64,000 bases of DNA from Roseimicrobium gellanilyticum (lineage in GTDB: Bacteria; Verrucomicrobiota; Verrucomicrobiia; Verrucomicrobiales; Verrucomicrobiaceae). The position numbers were made by a program, and so were the translations under genes. The stretch spans positions 466,881 through 530,880 of the forward strand of contig NZ_QNRR01000002.1 of the NCBI RefSeq assembly GCF_003315205.1, in the 5' to 3' direction. Position 1 is the first letter of the stretch. Every line of letters starts with the position of its first letter. Positions 10,201 to 16,644 of this stretch are shown in pieces. The notes under the pieces are model-generated. The model did no database searches, was not told the DNA's origin, and saw nothing but the letters and a program-made list of their open reading frames with translations.

Positions 10201-10540
10201 GGACAGTAGTGAGGAAAGCCTGCGTGCGTACCTCGGTGCACGCTTCGCTTATACGATCCACCTGAGCGAGCAGGTGGCGCTCATTCCGGAGGTGCGTGTA
10301 TTCTGGCAGCACGAGTTTCTACAGGACGGAACCTCGCTGCGCTCACGGCTCGACAGTGGTGCAGGTCCAGCCTTCGACTACCTTTCTGAGGATCGGGATG
10401 AGGATGCCATCTTCGCAGGAGGTGGCATCGGCATGCAGGTTGGTCCTGAGTTCTACGCGAATGTGTATTACAATGCGGAGTTCGGTCGCGGCGACGACGT
10501 GAATCACACCATCAGCGTGAATGCGACGCTGAAGTTCTAG
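4265..10540 (+). CDS. giant autotransporter with glycine-rich beta-repeat passenger
   Basis: A 2,091-aa protein in three parts. First comes a basic, hydrophobic signal region (KWWWHCLLLTLGLGSLPAQ, about residues 52-70). A very long passenger follows, built of imperfect beta-strand repeats; between about residues 280 and 960 the pattern GGxGVxxxGxGxVTNSGTIxGG recurs roughly every 30-60 residues. Last is a C-terminal beta-barrel of about 275 residues (from HRWQAWMQGSGLF) ending in Phe, as outer-membrane barrels do. This is type V secretion: the barrel inserts in the outer membrane and the beta-helical passenger is exposed or released. The start is uncertain: the Met at 4388 (MSWNKK) gives a more ordinary signal peptide. 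The ligand or function of the passenger cannot be read from the sequence. Confidence 0.88.
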   Translation: MTSLSGSSYENNGEFGKFPRLDTLPDITPSNPMRCNVPPCSMSWNKKPAGAGKWWWHCLLLTLGLGSLPAQNTTWVNPSNGSWFVPSNWSPANLPTNGTGDQTFIRNGSTVTVGQSGAVSWTLFLGDGAGTEGTLTISSSGALTTNSVVMGNDSSQGVLNLNGSSGSRGVLSTRFVTEGSGSSSLVMNGGVLRATANESNFLRNFESGDVVLNGGGGFVDTHGFGVGIQAIMSGSGSLTVQGTGTLTITGAQLYTGGTFVDPGATLQVGTDTAAAILEGSDGTSGGAGGTAVTAGQGATVNVSALGIIRGGDGGVSPTLTGNGGIGVHFTGDGSLTNHGDITGGRGLDGPTPQGGAGADGVRFEGIGTVVNTGNIIAGVGGGSSIGLAPGGSGVVLIGGGSVTNQGTIRGQNAQFETEAVGRPITGMGVYLGADGSVINEGDIFAGGGGYDGTNSIQGGAGVHIAGNGMVQNSGLIQGGVAAPNLADLTIGGTGGTGVLIGGVGTVTNSGTINGGTGTIEFGEPLPIPLLPGSNGGTGLEIVGGGTLTNSGTIRGGNGELSLVFPGSGGVAVNLGADGAVTNSGKILGGSGGEASLEELPQGGSGGGALRIDGVGTVINSGVSSEIIGGAAGGGIGQGGHGIELTGGGTLTNEGLVQGGNGSRSILGESIGGNAVLFGAGGTVVNSGRILGGSSATGVQINGLGQVTNNAGAIIQGGDGVAFTYDGVTLGALGGIGLHSVGGGTLVNEGVIEGGTGVASALGSEAIGGDGVRMDAGGTIVNRNIITGGAGGRREPGGAGGGSAGGFGLRVEGAADVTNSGTIQGGEGGSGVLGASGGAGLALAGGGALTNSGTIRAGHSGSGDVFGEVGAAGVYFGGGGSVTNTGDIYAGNGGSVASADFGIESGGAGGDGVRMDGGGVLNNSGTITAGTGGAGPVSAGADGYGVRISGAAGSLVNNSTGIIHGQVSMGDFANSVTLFTGSRINGDLNMSANTGTTLTLDGAGTETLTTAVTGDLTFDGLLVKQGTGRWNLTEATTRTGETRIDAGTLAVGHNTALGSGTVTMANATTLTASSVGDRTLANDLVINGTVTLGTGGGGADMTFNGDVELNGGHRRIQNPGDANDSTGVVNLNGVISNGGITFGMSSGGAEQRAYFHVGGAGSNTYTGDTEVDAATTVFFAKTAGATTIAGNLIIKSDGEAHVDLGEQIADTSNVSIQGTGALYVGDTSDVSETIARLDGEGSVHLSATSTGSALRVGEGEFSGSIQLGVTGSISLEKYGTGILELSGASTYLGNTIVSGGSLIVNNSTGSATGTGTVFVQDGALLGGSGFISGPVIVEGGGTLSAGNSPGTLTLGGLDLKGGSSLDFELGTPSDLIDINGLLTQSVEGTIKLNLSDGPGFAPGTYTLLSFDTLAPSVTLGDFAATQFDYLGMRLELLSNELLLTIFGLPYGPFIQNSAFVFTPVDADFFVSGFVQTGTPAENNTVNSLTFAPGSFLQVYNQLTITSGNFTVNSGRATIAGGTVFVPGEFNKLGAGLFFSNGAFQVVGNSFIRQGSLHVNGAFQTPSLFVLPGAFLGGNGLIIGNVFNSGTVGPGNSVGELTIRGNYNQSRRGTLQIEIAGPGSFDRLVVSGTARLAGTLDVRTLAGAKLKYGQQYPFLQAGMIAGRFDRILMPQPSVNRGRFFDAENHGVLVVAPTSYTLVAQTPNQTRVARALDEWIGIEEGDVGEVTLALDLLQEGQYPQAFESIMPQAYAGALSTAVELSVNHGQQLHQYLSARRLGARSLQHGKGQPIAASGKGVKNPKAVAPSLLAHADEHRWQAWMQGSGLFSEGGLSLAPNEDFESGTFLVGADYAIADSVAVGFFASYQEGWGDYANGAETDLESVRFGLYATYDLAGFYANAAIGGGSTEFDVKRPLQWATLKRTAHGDPDAMEFFTLLGAGYDFQVGNFTFGPQASLQYTRLEVDGFTERGADSLDLRMEDSSEESLRAYLGARFAYTIHLSEQVALIPEVRVFWQHEFLQDGTSLRSRLDSGAGPAFDYLSEDRDEDAIFAGGGIGMQVGPEFYANVYYNAEFGRGDDVNHTISVNATLKF

Positions 10541-10565
10541 CTTGAGACCGCGCGCCAGACCCATC

Positions 10566-10594
10566 AAGGAGCGGCGACCGGGTCGCTGCTCCTT
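10566..10594. terminator. hairpin between convergent genes
   Basis: A near-perfect inverted repeat (AAGGAGC.GCGACC paired with GGTCGC.GCTCCTT) lies 25 bp after the autotransporter stop and just before the end of the minus-strand gene that follows. There is no U-tract, so it may act bidirectionally or only as an mRNA-stabilising hairpin. Confidence 0.45.
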
Positions 10595-10631
10595 GCCTGG
10601 ATGCCGGAGCTTGTCTTGTGCAGAGGGCAGT

Positions 10632-10889
10632 TCAGGCCGCAGCCTTCTTCGCGGTCGTCTTGGCAGTCTTCTTCTTGGCAGGAGCCTTTGGCTTCGCTGC
10701 CTTCGGCGCGGGCGTATCCGTGACGGCGCTCGTGAGCCAATCCGTCAGGGGCAGCCAGGCTTCCGAACCATGCACGCGGACGAAATCGCTCTCGCACAGG
10801 ATGCCTCGCTTCTGGAAGTCCACGATTTCAGCGGGGGCGAAGCCTCCGAATTCGGTGAAGTTGCGGCTGATGTAGACAAGGTCGTTCAT
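10632..10889 (-). CDS. small GYF-2-like protein with histone H1-like basic tail
   Basis: An 85-aa protein. Residues 1-55 (LVYISRNFTEFGGFAPAEI, FQKRGILCESDFVRV, EAWLPLTDWL) resemble the GYF-2/DUF4339 fold, where a short sheet with aromatic residues is followed by a WxPL-type ending. Residues 60-85 consist almost only of Lys, Ala, Pro and Thr (PKAPAKKKTAKTTAKKAAA), like bacterial histone-H1 tails. The gene is monocistronic, faces the autotransporter gene and diverges from recF. GYF-2 domains are thought to bind proline-rich peptides, and the tail suggests nucleic-acid or membrane-surface binding. The function is unknown. Confidence 0.65.
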   Translation of the reverse strand: MNDLVYISRNFTEFGGFAPAEIVDFQKRGILCESDFVRVHGSEAWLPLTDWLTSAVTDTPAPKAAKPKAPAKKKTAKTTAKKAAA

Positions 10890-11113
10890 TCGTTCAGTGG
10901 TAAATGGTTAGTGCCAGATAGTAGTGTATTTCAGGTGGGAAGTATGGTTCACCCCGCAGGGTGACTGGCAACCGAACTAATCGTTACAGGCCAGGGCTGC
11001 GGATGTACGGAGGTCTGATTTATTCAGACCTTCAAACAAGCAGATACTGTGCCGGATTTGCCTACACAGTCACCCTGAGCTGGACATCGGGCCAGTTCAT
11101 CGCATCATCGTTC

Positions 11114-12175
11114 ATGCTGAAGTGGATGCGGCTGAAGGATTACCGGTGTTTTGAGGCGGCGGAGGTGCCGTTTCACGCCGGGACCACACTGCTGGTGGGG
11201 AGAAACGCGCAAGGAAAGACCTCGCTGCTGGAGGCGGCGTGCCTGTTGATGAGGCTCCAGTCTCCACGGACCAGCACACGCACGGACTTCATCCGTTTCG
11301 GTGCGAAGGCCTGCATCGTCGAGGGCCTGTATGGCGAAACGACGCTGCGGTTTGGTCAAAGCAGCACCGTGCGCCGGCTGGCGGTGGATAACGTGGTGAC
11401 GTCGCGCAGCGGAGACTATCTCTCGCGCACTTCACGGGTGGTGTGGATGGACCACGCGGATATGAATCTCGTGCGCGGCAGCGCGGAGCATCGCCGTCGT
11501 TATCTCGACTTCGCAGCGGCGCAGTTGTATCCCGCTTATCTACCTGCCTTGAGAAACTATGAGCGTGCCTTGCGCAGCCGCAATTTTCTCTTGAAGCGCG
11601 ATGCCGTGATCCAGTGGCGGCAGGTGGACGCCTATTCAAAGCTTGTCGCCACGCATGGCGAATTGTTGTCCGCATGCCGTGATGAACTCATCACGCGATT
11701 GCAACCGCACGTTCGTGCCGCACATCAGGCACTCAGCGGTGGAGCAGAGGAGGGCATGCTCACCTATCAGCGAGGCTATGAGGGCAGCTCATTGGAGGAG
11801 GAACTATCCCGTGCTCGCAGTGAAGAAGAACGCAGTCGCAGCACCGCACGTGGTCCACACCGGGGTGATGTGCTCCTGGAGATCAACGGGCGTGCGGCGG
11901 GTTCCTTCGCTTCGGAGGGACAGCAGCGCACCCTCTGCCTGGCGCTGAAGCTCGCCCAGGCACGCGTGCTGGAGGAGGGCAGGGGAGAGCCACCACTGCT
12001 GCTCATGGATGACATCTTCGGCGAATTGGACAAGGCGCGTCGGCAGGCCCTGCTGGCCAATCTGCCGGGCAAGGCTCAGAAAATCATCACCACCACCTTT
12101 GTGGACTGGGCGGATGAGGAGAGCCTTCAGGGAAGTGTGTTTGAGGTCGAGTCTGGCCGGCTCACTCAGCGTTAG
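11114..12175 (+). CDS. recF: DNA replication and repair protein RecF
   Basis: A 353-aa SMC-like ATPase of the RecFOR pathway, which loads RecA onto gapped DNA. It shows Walker A GRNAQGKTSLLE (about residues 29-40), the ABC-type signature FASEGQQRTLCLALKLAQ, and Walker B PLLLMDDIFGELD, in the order and spacing of RecF. Its start, MRLKDYRCFEAAE, also matches the usual RecF beginning (LxxFRNY). The frame is open further upstream, but Met 11114 gives the normal family length. No dnaA, dnaN or gyrB lies next to it, so this is not the classical origin arrangement. A decayed second copy of its 3' end lies about 1.5 kb downstream. Confidence 0.93.
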   Translation: MLKWMRLKDYRCFEAAEVPFHAGTTLLVGRNAQGKTSLLEAACLLMRLQSPRTSTRTDFIRFGAKACIVEGLYGETTLRFGQSSTVRRLAVDNVVTSRSGDYLSRTSRVVWMDHADMNLVRGSAEHRRRYLDFAAAQLYPAYLPALRNYERALRSRNFLLKRDAVIQWRQVDAYSKLVATHGELLSACRDELITRLQPHVRAAHQALSGGAEEGMLTYQRGYEGSSLEEELSRARSEEERSRSTARGPHRGDVLLEINGRAAGSFASEGQQRTLCLALKLAQARVLEEGRGEPPLLLMDDIFGELDKARRQALLANLPGKAQKIITTTFVDWADEESLQGSVFEVESGRLTQR

Positions 12176-12213
12176 TTCAAAGAGGCATCGGACCTTCGTC
12201 GCAGACCATCACC

Positions 12214-13548
12214 TCAGTCTTCTTCTTGGTCATATTTTGGAGCCGCCTGCGGCTTCAGGACGCTGACGCCTTCACTGGAGCTGTCCAGGCTCGGATCCAC
12301 CGAAAACTCGAAGGTCGCTCCTTCGATCCGGTTCAGCACCCAGTCATGCACCCGCTTCGGATCGTTGGACAGGGTGGCTTCCATCCAGGACCGCGCAAGC
12401 GGTCCGTCCGGCGCACGTAGTCCCATGTCCATGGAAAAACCGGGAGGGCCATTTCTTTCGGGATCATGCTTCTGGACGCCTTTTGAGGCCATGAAGTCGG
12501 TGAGTGCTTGTTCGAGACGGGAGCCTGACGCCATGTCACTCTCGATGAGCCGCATGAAGTTCTCCATCAGCTCTAGTATCTCAGGATCCTGCATCATTTC
12601 CTGCTCTGACATTCCCTTCATGCGCGCCACCAGCGCGTCGATTCTGAGGCTCACTTCTTCAGTCACAGGTTCGGGACGATAGTGCTTTTCTGCGCTGGCA
12701 TTCTTACCGGTCATTTTGGAATTGATTGACGAAGCTGGGAGGAATCCTTCGGCGGATGGCGACTTCGAAGGAGATTTCGCCACGACAGGTTTGTCGGATG
12801 TGTCCTTTCGATCCTGGAGCAGCACAGGGACGGCAATAACGGCGGTGGCGACGACGACAGCGAGGGAGGCTTTGGCGATGTTCATGCTGAGAAGGGCTGA
12901 AGTGATCGTGCTAACGGAAGTGTTGGAGTGCGCACCGCCTGCGACGAGATGGCCGAGCGTGCCCAGTGGCACCGGAGCGGCGCTGGCGGACTGTCCGCCC
13001 CAGAGCGCCGTGAGTCCGGCGCCGCAAAGGATGCCCTTGGCGCGGAGACGGCGTTTCAGTTCCCCCATGCCGGCGGCAATCTGGCGCGAGATGGTCGATT
13101 GGCTGACCGCCTTGCGAGATGCCATGAGTTGCTGACTCTGACCTTCGAGGTAGTGCTCTACGAGCGGCCCCTTCAAATGCGGTGGGAGTTCCTCCAAGGT
13201 TTGCCGAATGAGTGGCTCGATGTCCGGCGACTGAGGCTGTTCTGAAGAGTCCAATGCCAAAACTGCAGCTTCTTCTACACGACGACGGCGTGATTCCGAG
13301 CGTACGGCATTGAGAGCCTTCCGCCCGGCGACGCTGCGTAACCAAGCCCGCACCGATCCCAAGGCACCTTGAGGCTTGTGTGCTAGGGCGAGGAAGGTTT
13401 CTTGTGCCACGTCTTCGGCCAAAGCTGAATTCCGCGTCACGCGTCTTGCGGTGGCGTGAACCATCGCTTCGTGTTCCCTGACGAGGTCACGGAATACGCC
13501 AGGCTCGGAAGGGCAGGGCAATTCTGGGGACGGGGAGTCGTTGCTCAT
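12214..13548 (-). CDS. ECF-type sigma factor with membrane-anchored C-terminal extension
   Basis: A 444-aa protein. Residues about 20-90 form sigma region 2 (FRDLVREHEAMVHATARRVTRN, AEDVAQETFLALAHKP) and about 112-168 form region 4 with a helix-turn-helix (LEELPPHLKGPLVEHYLEG, AVSQSTISRQI). Ordinary ECF sigma factors end near residue 180-200. This one continues with an Ala/Gly-rich linker, a predicted membrane segment (about 228-244, SLAVVVATAVIAVPVLL) and about 200 residues that would lie outside the membrane, with Met-rich helices and an acidic C-terminus. The layout suggests a sigma factor tethered to the membrane, perhaps carrying its own sensor and released by proteolysis. No separate anti-sigma gene is adjacent. 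It is convergent with recF. Confidence 0.82.
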   Translation of the reverse strand: MSNDSPSPELPCPSEPGVFRDLVREHEAMVHATARRVTRNSALAEDVAQETFLALAHKPQGALGSVRAWLRSVAGRKALNAVRSESRRRRVEEAAVLALDSSEQPQSPDIEPLIRQTLEELPPHLKGPLVEHYLEGQSQQLMASRKAVSQSTISRQIAAGMGELKRRLRAKGILCGAGLTALWGGQSASAAPVPLGTLGHLVAGGAHSNTSVSTITSALLSMNIAKASLAVVVATAVIAVPVLLQDRKDTSDKPVVAKSPSKSPSAEGFLPASSINSKMTGKNASAEKHYRPEPVTEEVSLRIDALVARMKGMSEQEMMQDPEILELMENFMRLIESDMASGSRLEQALTDFMASKGVQKHDPERNGPPGFSMDMGLRAPDGPLARSWMEATLSNDPKRVHDWVLNRIEGATFEFSVDPSLDSSSEGVSVLKPQAAPKYDQEED

Positions 13549-13663
13549 GCAGGGAGTTTCTCAGTAGTCACCGGCCAGGTGTACTTTATGCAAAAAAATT
13601 ACGGGTGTCCGATTCATTGGGCACCGTAGGACTGGGATTCGCTCACCTTGAGCTGCGCGATGT

Positions 13664-13795
13664 GGCAGGAGAGGGCAGGGAGAGCCGCCGCTGCTGCTCA
13701 TGAATGACGCCTGGAGAGTCTGGTCTGGACGCCTTGGTGTATGAGGTGGAGGCGGGGAAACTGGTTCCTAGGCGAATTAGTGCTTCTTCGTAAGA
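13664..13795 (+). pseudogene. decayed fragment of a second recF copy
   Basis: The stretch near 13669-13709 (GAGGGCAGGGAGAGCC, then CTGCTGCTCATGAATGAC) is nearly the same as recF at about 11976-12011, which encodes EEGRGEPPLLLMDD. It has lost one G and then breaks off. About 30 bp later, in another frame, comes VYEVEAGKLVPR, matching the RecF C-terminus VFEVESGRLTQR, with a TAA at about 13790. The part encoding the D-loop and the end of the ATPase core is deleted. It is a relic of a duplicated or replaced recF, not a working gene, and lies between the sigma-factor gene and mreB. Confidence 0.6.
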
Positions 13796-13915
13796 ATGTC
13801 ACGTGCAGATGGCGCGATTCTTGCTGTACACGGTTCACTTTGAGGCGGTTGGGGTAGCATGAATCGTGCCATCGGTTCGAGAGGCCTCTAGATGAGAATG
13901 CCGCGAAGGTTTCCC

Positions 13916-13943
13916 TTGACGAAATATTAGGGGGTTTTTTACT
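13916..13943 (+). promoter_or_regulatory. possible sigma70-type promoter for mreB
   Basis: A TTGACG hexamer at 13916-13921, close to the -35 consensus, is followed about 16 bp later by a weak T-rich candidate -10 (TTTACT). It lies about 135 bp before the mreB start, in the non-coding gap after the recF relic. The -10 match is poor, so this is only a candidate. The rest of the 13,796-14,078 interval shows nothing else I can name. Confidence 0.25.
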
Positions 13944-14078
13944 GGCGGCCAGCCGGTTGCCGCTGCATTCAGGGACTCCAGTTCTAGAAACTGGCATTTT
14001 CCACGAACGCTCAAAACCCGGTGTCCCTTTCCCTGATCCCGATCACTTTTCTCAACACCTACCAATTTCACGAACCCC

Positions 14079-15113
14079 ATGTCTTTTTTTGGACGCCTGT
14101 TTGGATTTGCCGCCAATGATATCGGCATTGACCTCGGTACTGCGAATACTCTCGTTTACGTCAAAGATAATGGCATCGTCCTCCGTGAGCCCTCTGTAGT
14201 GGCAGTAAAGGCCGGCACCAATGAGGTGGTGGCCGTAGGAGACGATGCCAAGCGCATGCTGGGCCGTACGCCCGGCAACATTGTGGCCATCCGTCCTTTG
14301 AAGGATGGCGTGATTGCAGACTTCAAGGTGACCGAGGCGATGCTTCGTCACTTCATTCGCAAGGTGCACAACCGTCGCACCTTCGCAAAGCCGCGTGTCG
14401 TTGTGGCTGTCCCCTCCGGCATCACGGAGGTGGAGAAGCGCGCCGTGAAGGAGAGCGCGGAGCAGGCTGGCGCCCGCGAAGTGTACCTCATTGAAGAGCC
14501 CATGGCCGCGGCCATCGGCGTGGGCCTGCCGGTGCAGGAAGCCGCGGGCAATATGATTGTGGACATTGGTGGTGGCACCACGGAGGTGGCCATCATCTCG
14601 CTCAGCGGCATCGTGTACAGCCGCAGCGTGCGCGTTGCTGGCGACGAGCTCGACGAGGCCATCATCAACTACATGAAGCGCGCGTACAATCTGATGATTG
14701 GCGAGCGCACGGCTGAAGAAATCAAGCTGCGCATTGGTTCCGCCTACCCGCTGGGCAAGGAAACCACGATGGAAGTCAAGGGCCGCGACATGGTGGCAGG
14801 CCTTCCCAAGACCATCACCATCACCAGCCAGGAGGTGCGTGAGGCGATGCTGGAGCCTCTGAACACGATCATCGACGCGGTGCGCACCACCCTGGAGCGC
14901 TGCCCCCCGGAACTCTCCGCGGACCTCGTGGACCGCGGCATCATGCTCGCAGGTGGCGGAGCACTTCTGCGCGGACTGGACAAGCTGCTGCAGGAAGAGA
15001 CGGCGCTGCCGGTGCATGTGGCGGAAGATCCGCTCAGTGCCGTGGCGGAGGGCGCGGGCCGCGTGCTCAGCGAGATCGAATTTCTGCGCAAGGTGAGCAC
15101 CTCGGAAGCCTGA
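14079..15113 (+). CDS. mreB: rod shape-determining actin homologue MreB
   Basis: A 344-aa bacterial actin. The ATP-binding motifs of the fold are clear: phosphate-1 [13 protein letters not shown] (about residues 15-27), phosphate-2 [17 protein letters not shown] (about 158-174) and the adenosine motif [14 protein letters not shown] (about 287-300). MreB polymerises under the inner membrane and directs lateral peptidoglycan synthesis by the elongasome. An amphipathic N-terminus ([10 protein letters not shown]) could bind the membrane. It heads the cluster mreB-mreC-mreD-mrdA, with 86 bp before mreC. Confidence 0.97.
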   Translation: MSFFGRLFGFAANDIGIDLGTANTLVYVKDNGIVLREPSVVAVKAGTNEVVAVGDDAKRMLGRTPGNIVAIRPLKDGVIADFKVTEAMLRHFIRKVHNRRTFAKPRVVVAVPSGITEVEKRAVKESAEQAGAREVYLIEEPMAAAIGVGLPVQEAAGNMIVDIGGGTTEVAIISLSGIVYSRSVRVAGDELDEAIINYMKRAYNLMIGERTAEEIKLRIGSAYPLGKETTMEVKGRDMVAGLPKTITITSQEVREAMLEPLNTIIDAVRTTLERCPPELSADLVDRGIMLAGGGALLRGLDKLLQEETALPVHVAEDPLSAVAEGAGRVLSEIEFLRKVSTSEA

Positions 15114-15199
15114 GGTGTCCACCTGGCAGGTGAAGCCAGATTGCCGGAACACTCCCCGTGGGGAACGCCGGGTGAATCCTGAGCCGGAGCCTTGCATCC

Positions 15200-16024
15200 A
15201 TGAATAAACTCAATGTGGCAGCCCTTCTGCTGTTTCTGACGGCAGTGGTGGCTGTGTTTACCCTGAAGACGCCGCAGACCCGTGCCATTCAGACGTGGGT
15301 CATGGGGGTGCTGTCTCCTTTCATCCGGGGTGGCGCCCAGGTGGAGCAGCAGGTGCAGCAGGTGACCGCCAGCCCCCGGGATGTAGCCGCCCTCGAAGAC
15401 GAGAACCGCCGCCTCCAACAGGAGGTGGACAAACTCAGCATCACCGCCCGGAAATACGAGGAGGTGCTCTCGGAGAACAACAAATTCCGCGGCATGCTGG
15501 AGTATCGTCAGCAGATCGACATGAAGCTCACCGCCGCCCGCGTGCTGCGCCGCTCGTCCTCGAACTGGTGGAATACGGTCATCATCGACAAGGGCGCAAT
15601 GGACGGCGTGGGCACCGACAGTGCCGTCATCACCTATGTAGGCCAGATTGGCATGGTGGGGAAGACGGGCAAGGTCGCTGCGCACACGGCGGAAGTCATT
15701 CTGCTTACAGACGAGGAGTGCCGCGTGGCGGCCCGTATCGAGGGCATGCAGGCCAGAGGCATCCTCATGGGTGAGCGGGGAGGCTTCGAGACCCGGCCGG
15801 ACTTGAGGCTGAAGTTCCTGGACCGCACCCTGAAGATCACCCCCGGCGCTGCCGTTTATTCCACCGGTGAAGGCGGGGTATTCCCGGATAACATCCTCCT
15901 GGGCAAAGTGAAGGCGTTTGAGATTCGTGACATTTCCGGGGAGGCCGTGGTAGAATCCGCTGTGGATTTCTCACTGCTCCAGGATGTGTTCGTGGTGCAC
16001 AAGGAAGCTGCCGATACACCATGA
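15200..16024 (+). CDS. mreC: rod shape-determining protein MreC
   Basis: A 274-aa protein with an N-terminal membrane segment (NVAALLLFLTAVVAVFTL), then a coiled coil (about residues 50-95, ALEDENRRLQQEVDKL) and a C-terminal beta-rich periplasmic domain (NTVIIDKGAMDGV, TYVGQIGMVGKTGKV, VYSTGEGGVFPDNILLGKV), the standard MreC plan. It links cytoplasmic MreB to PBP2 in the periplasm. Its stop overlaps the mreD start by 4 bp, which indicates translational coupling. Confidence 0.94.
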   Translation: MNKLNVAALLLFLTAVVAVFTLKTPQTRAIQTWVMGVLSPFIRGGAQVEQQVQQVTASPRDVAALEDENRRLQQEVDKLSITARKYEEVLSENNKFRGMLEYRQQIDMKLTAARVLRRSSSNWWNTVIIDKGAMDGVGTDSAVITYVGQIGMVGKTGKVAAHTAEVILLTDEECRVAARIEGMQARGILMGERGGFETRPDLRLKFLDRTLKITPGAAVYSTGEGGVFPDNILLGKVKAFEIRDISGEAVVESAVDFSLLQDVFVVHKEAADTP

Positions 16025-16644
16025 CCTTCGTCTACAATCTTCTGGTGTGCGCGCTGCTGGCCCTCACGTTTGGGTTTCAGGAGTTCATCCCCGCCATCGC
16101 CTTCGCGCAGTATGCGCGGGTATTGCTCCCGCCGGTCTTCTTCCTTTCCGCGTCCCTGAGCGTCACGTTTCCCGTGATGCTGGTCCTCGCTTTCTTCACG
16201 GGTTTGGCGTGGGACGCACGGCACCTTCCGTATCGTCCGGAGAAGGTGCCTGCGCTTGAGGCCACCGAGCTCGTGGCTGAGAACCACGTGGAAAAGAATG
16301 TGAATATCACCGCCATGCCGGTGGGTTACTCGATCATCCTCTTCGGCATGATCGGTGCGCTCATGCAGGGCATTCGTCCGCTGTTCCGCCGGGGGCGCTG
16401 GGAGCTTCCTGTGCTGATGGTGGGCGTGGGCACCTTCGCGTGGCTGCTCACGGAATATCTGCTGCTCTCCTTCGTCCGGGGCAGTTTTGCGTTTCAACCT
16501 GGGATGTGGACCAAGCTCGTGACCAATACGCTACTGGCCATGCTCGTCTCACCGCTCCTGTTGTTCCTTCTTCATACGCTCGCGCGTCTGGTCCACCATG
16601 AAGTGAGGAATGAGGGGCTAGCCTACCGCTACAATGGTCGTTAA
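16021..16644 (+). CDS. mreD: MreD-like integral membrane protein
   Basis: A 207-aa hydrophobic protein with about five membrane segments (for example VCALLALTFGFQEFI, PVFFLSASLSVTFPVMLVLAFFTGLAW, LLAMLVSPLLLFLLHTLARL). Sequence identity to MreD is weak, as usual for this family. The assignment rests mainly on its position between mreC (4-bp overlap) and the PBP2 gene (11-bp overlap). Compared with typical MreD (about 160-170 residues) it carries an extra charged loop near residues 72-95. MreD is an elongasome component of the inner membrane. Confidence 0.8.
   Translation: MTFVYNLLVCALLALTFGFQEFIPAIAFAQYARVLLPPVFFLSASLSVTFPVMLVLAFFTGLAWDARHLPYRPEKVPALEATELVAENHVEKNVNITAMPVGYSIILFGMIGALMQGIRPLFRRGRWELPVLMVGVGTFAWLLTEYLLLSFVRGSFAFQPGMWTKLVTNTLLAMLVSPLLLFLLHTLARLVHHEVRNEGLAYRYNGR

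Noticed and set aside
11114-12175. Replication origin near recF
   Set aside because: No dnaA, dnaN or gyrB is nearby and there is no cluster of DnaA boxes.
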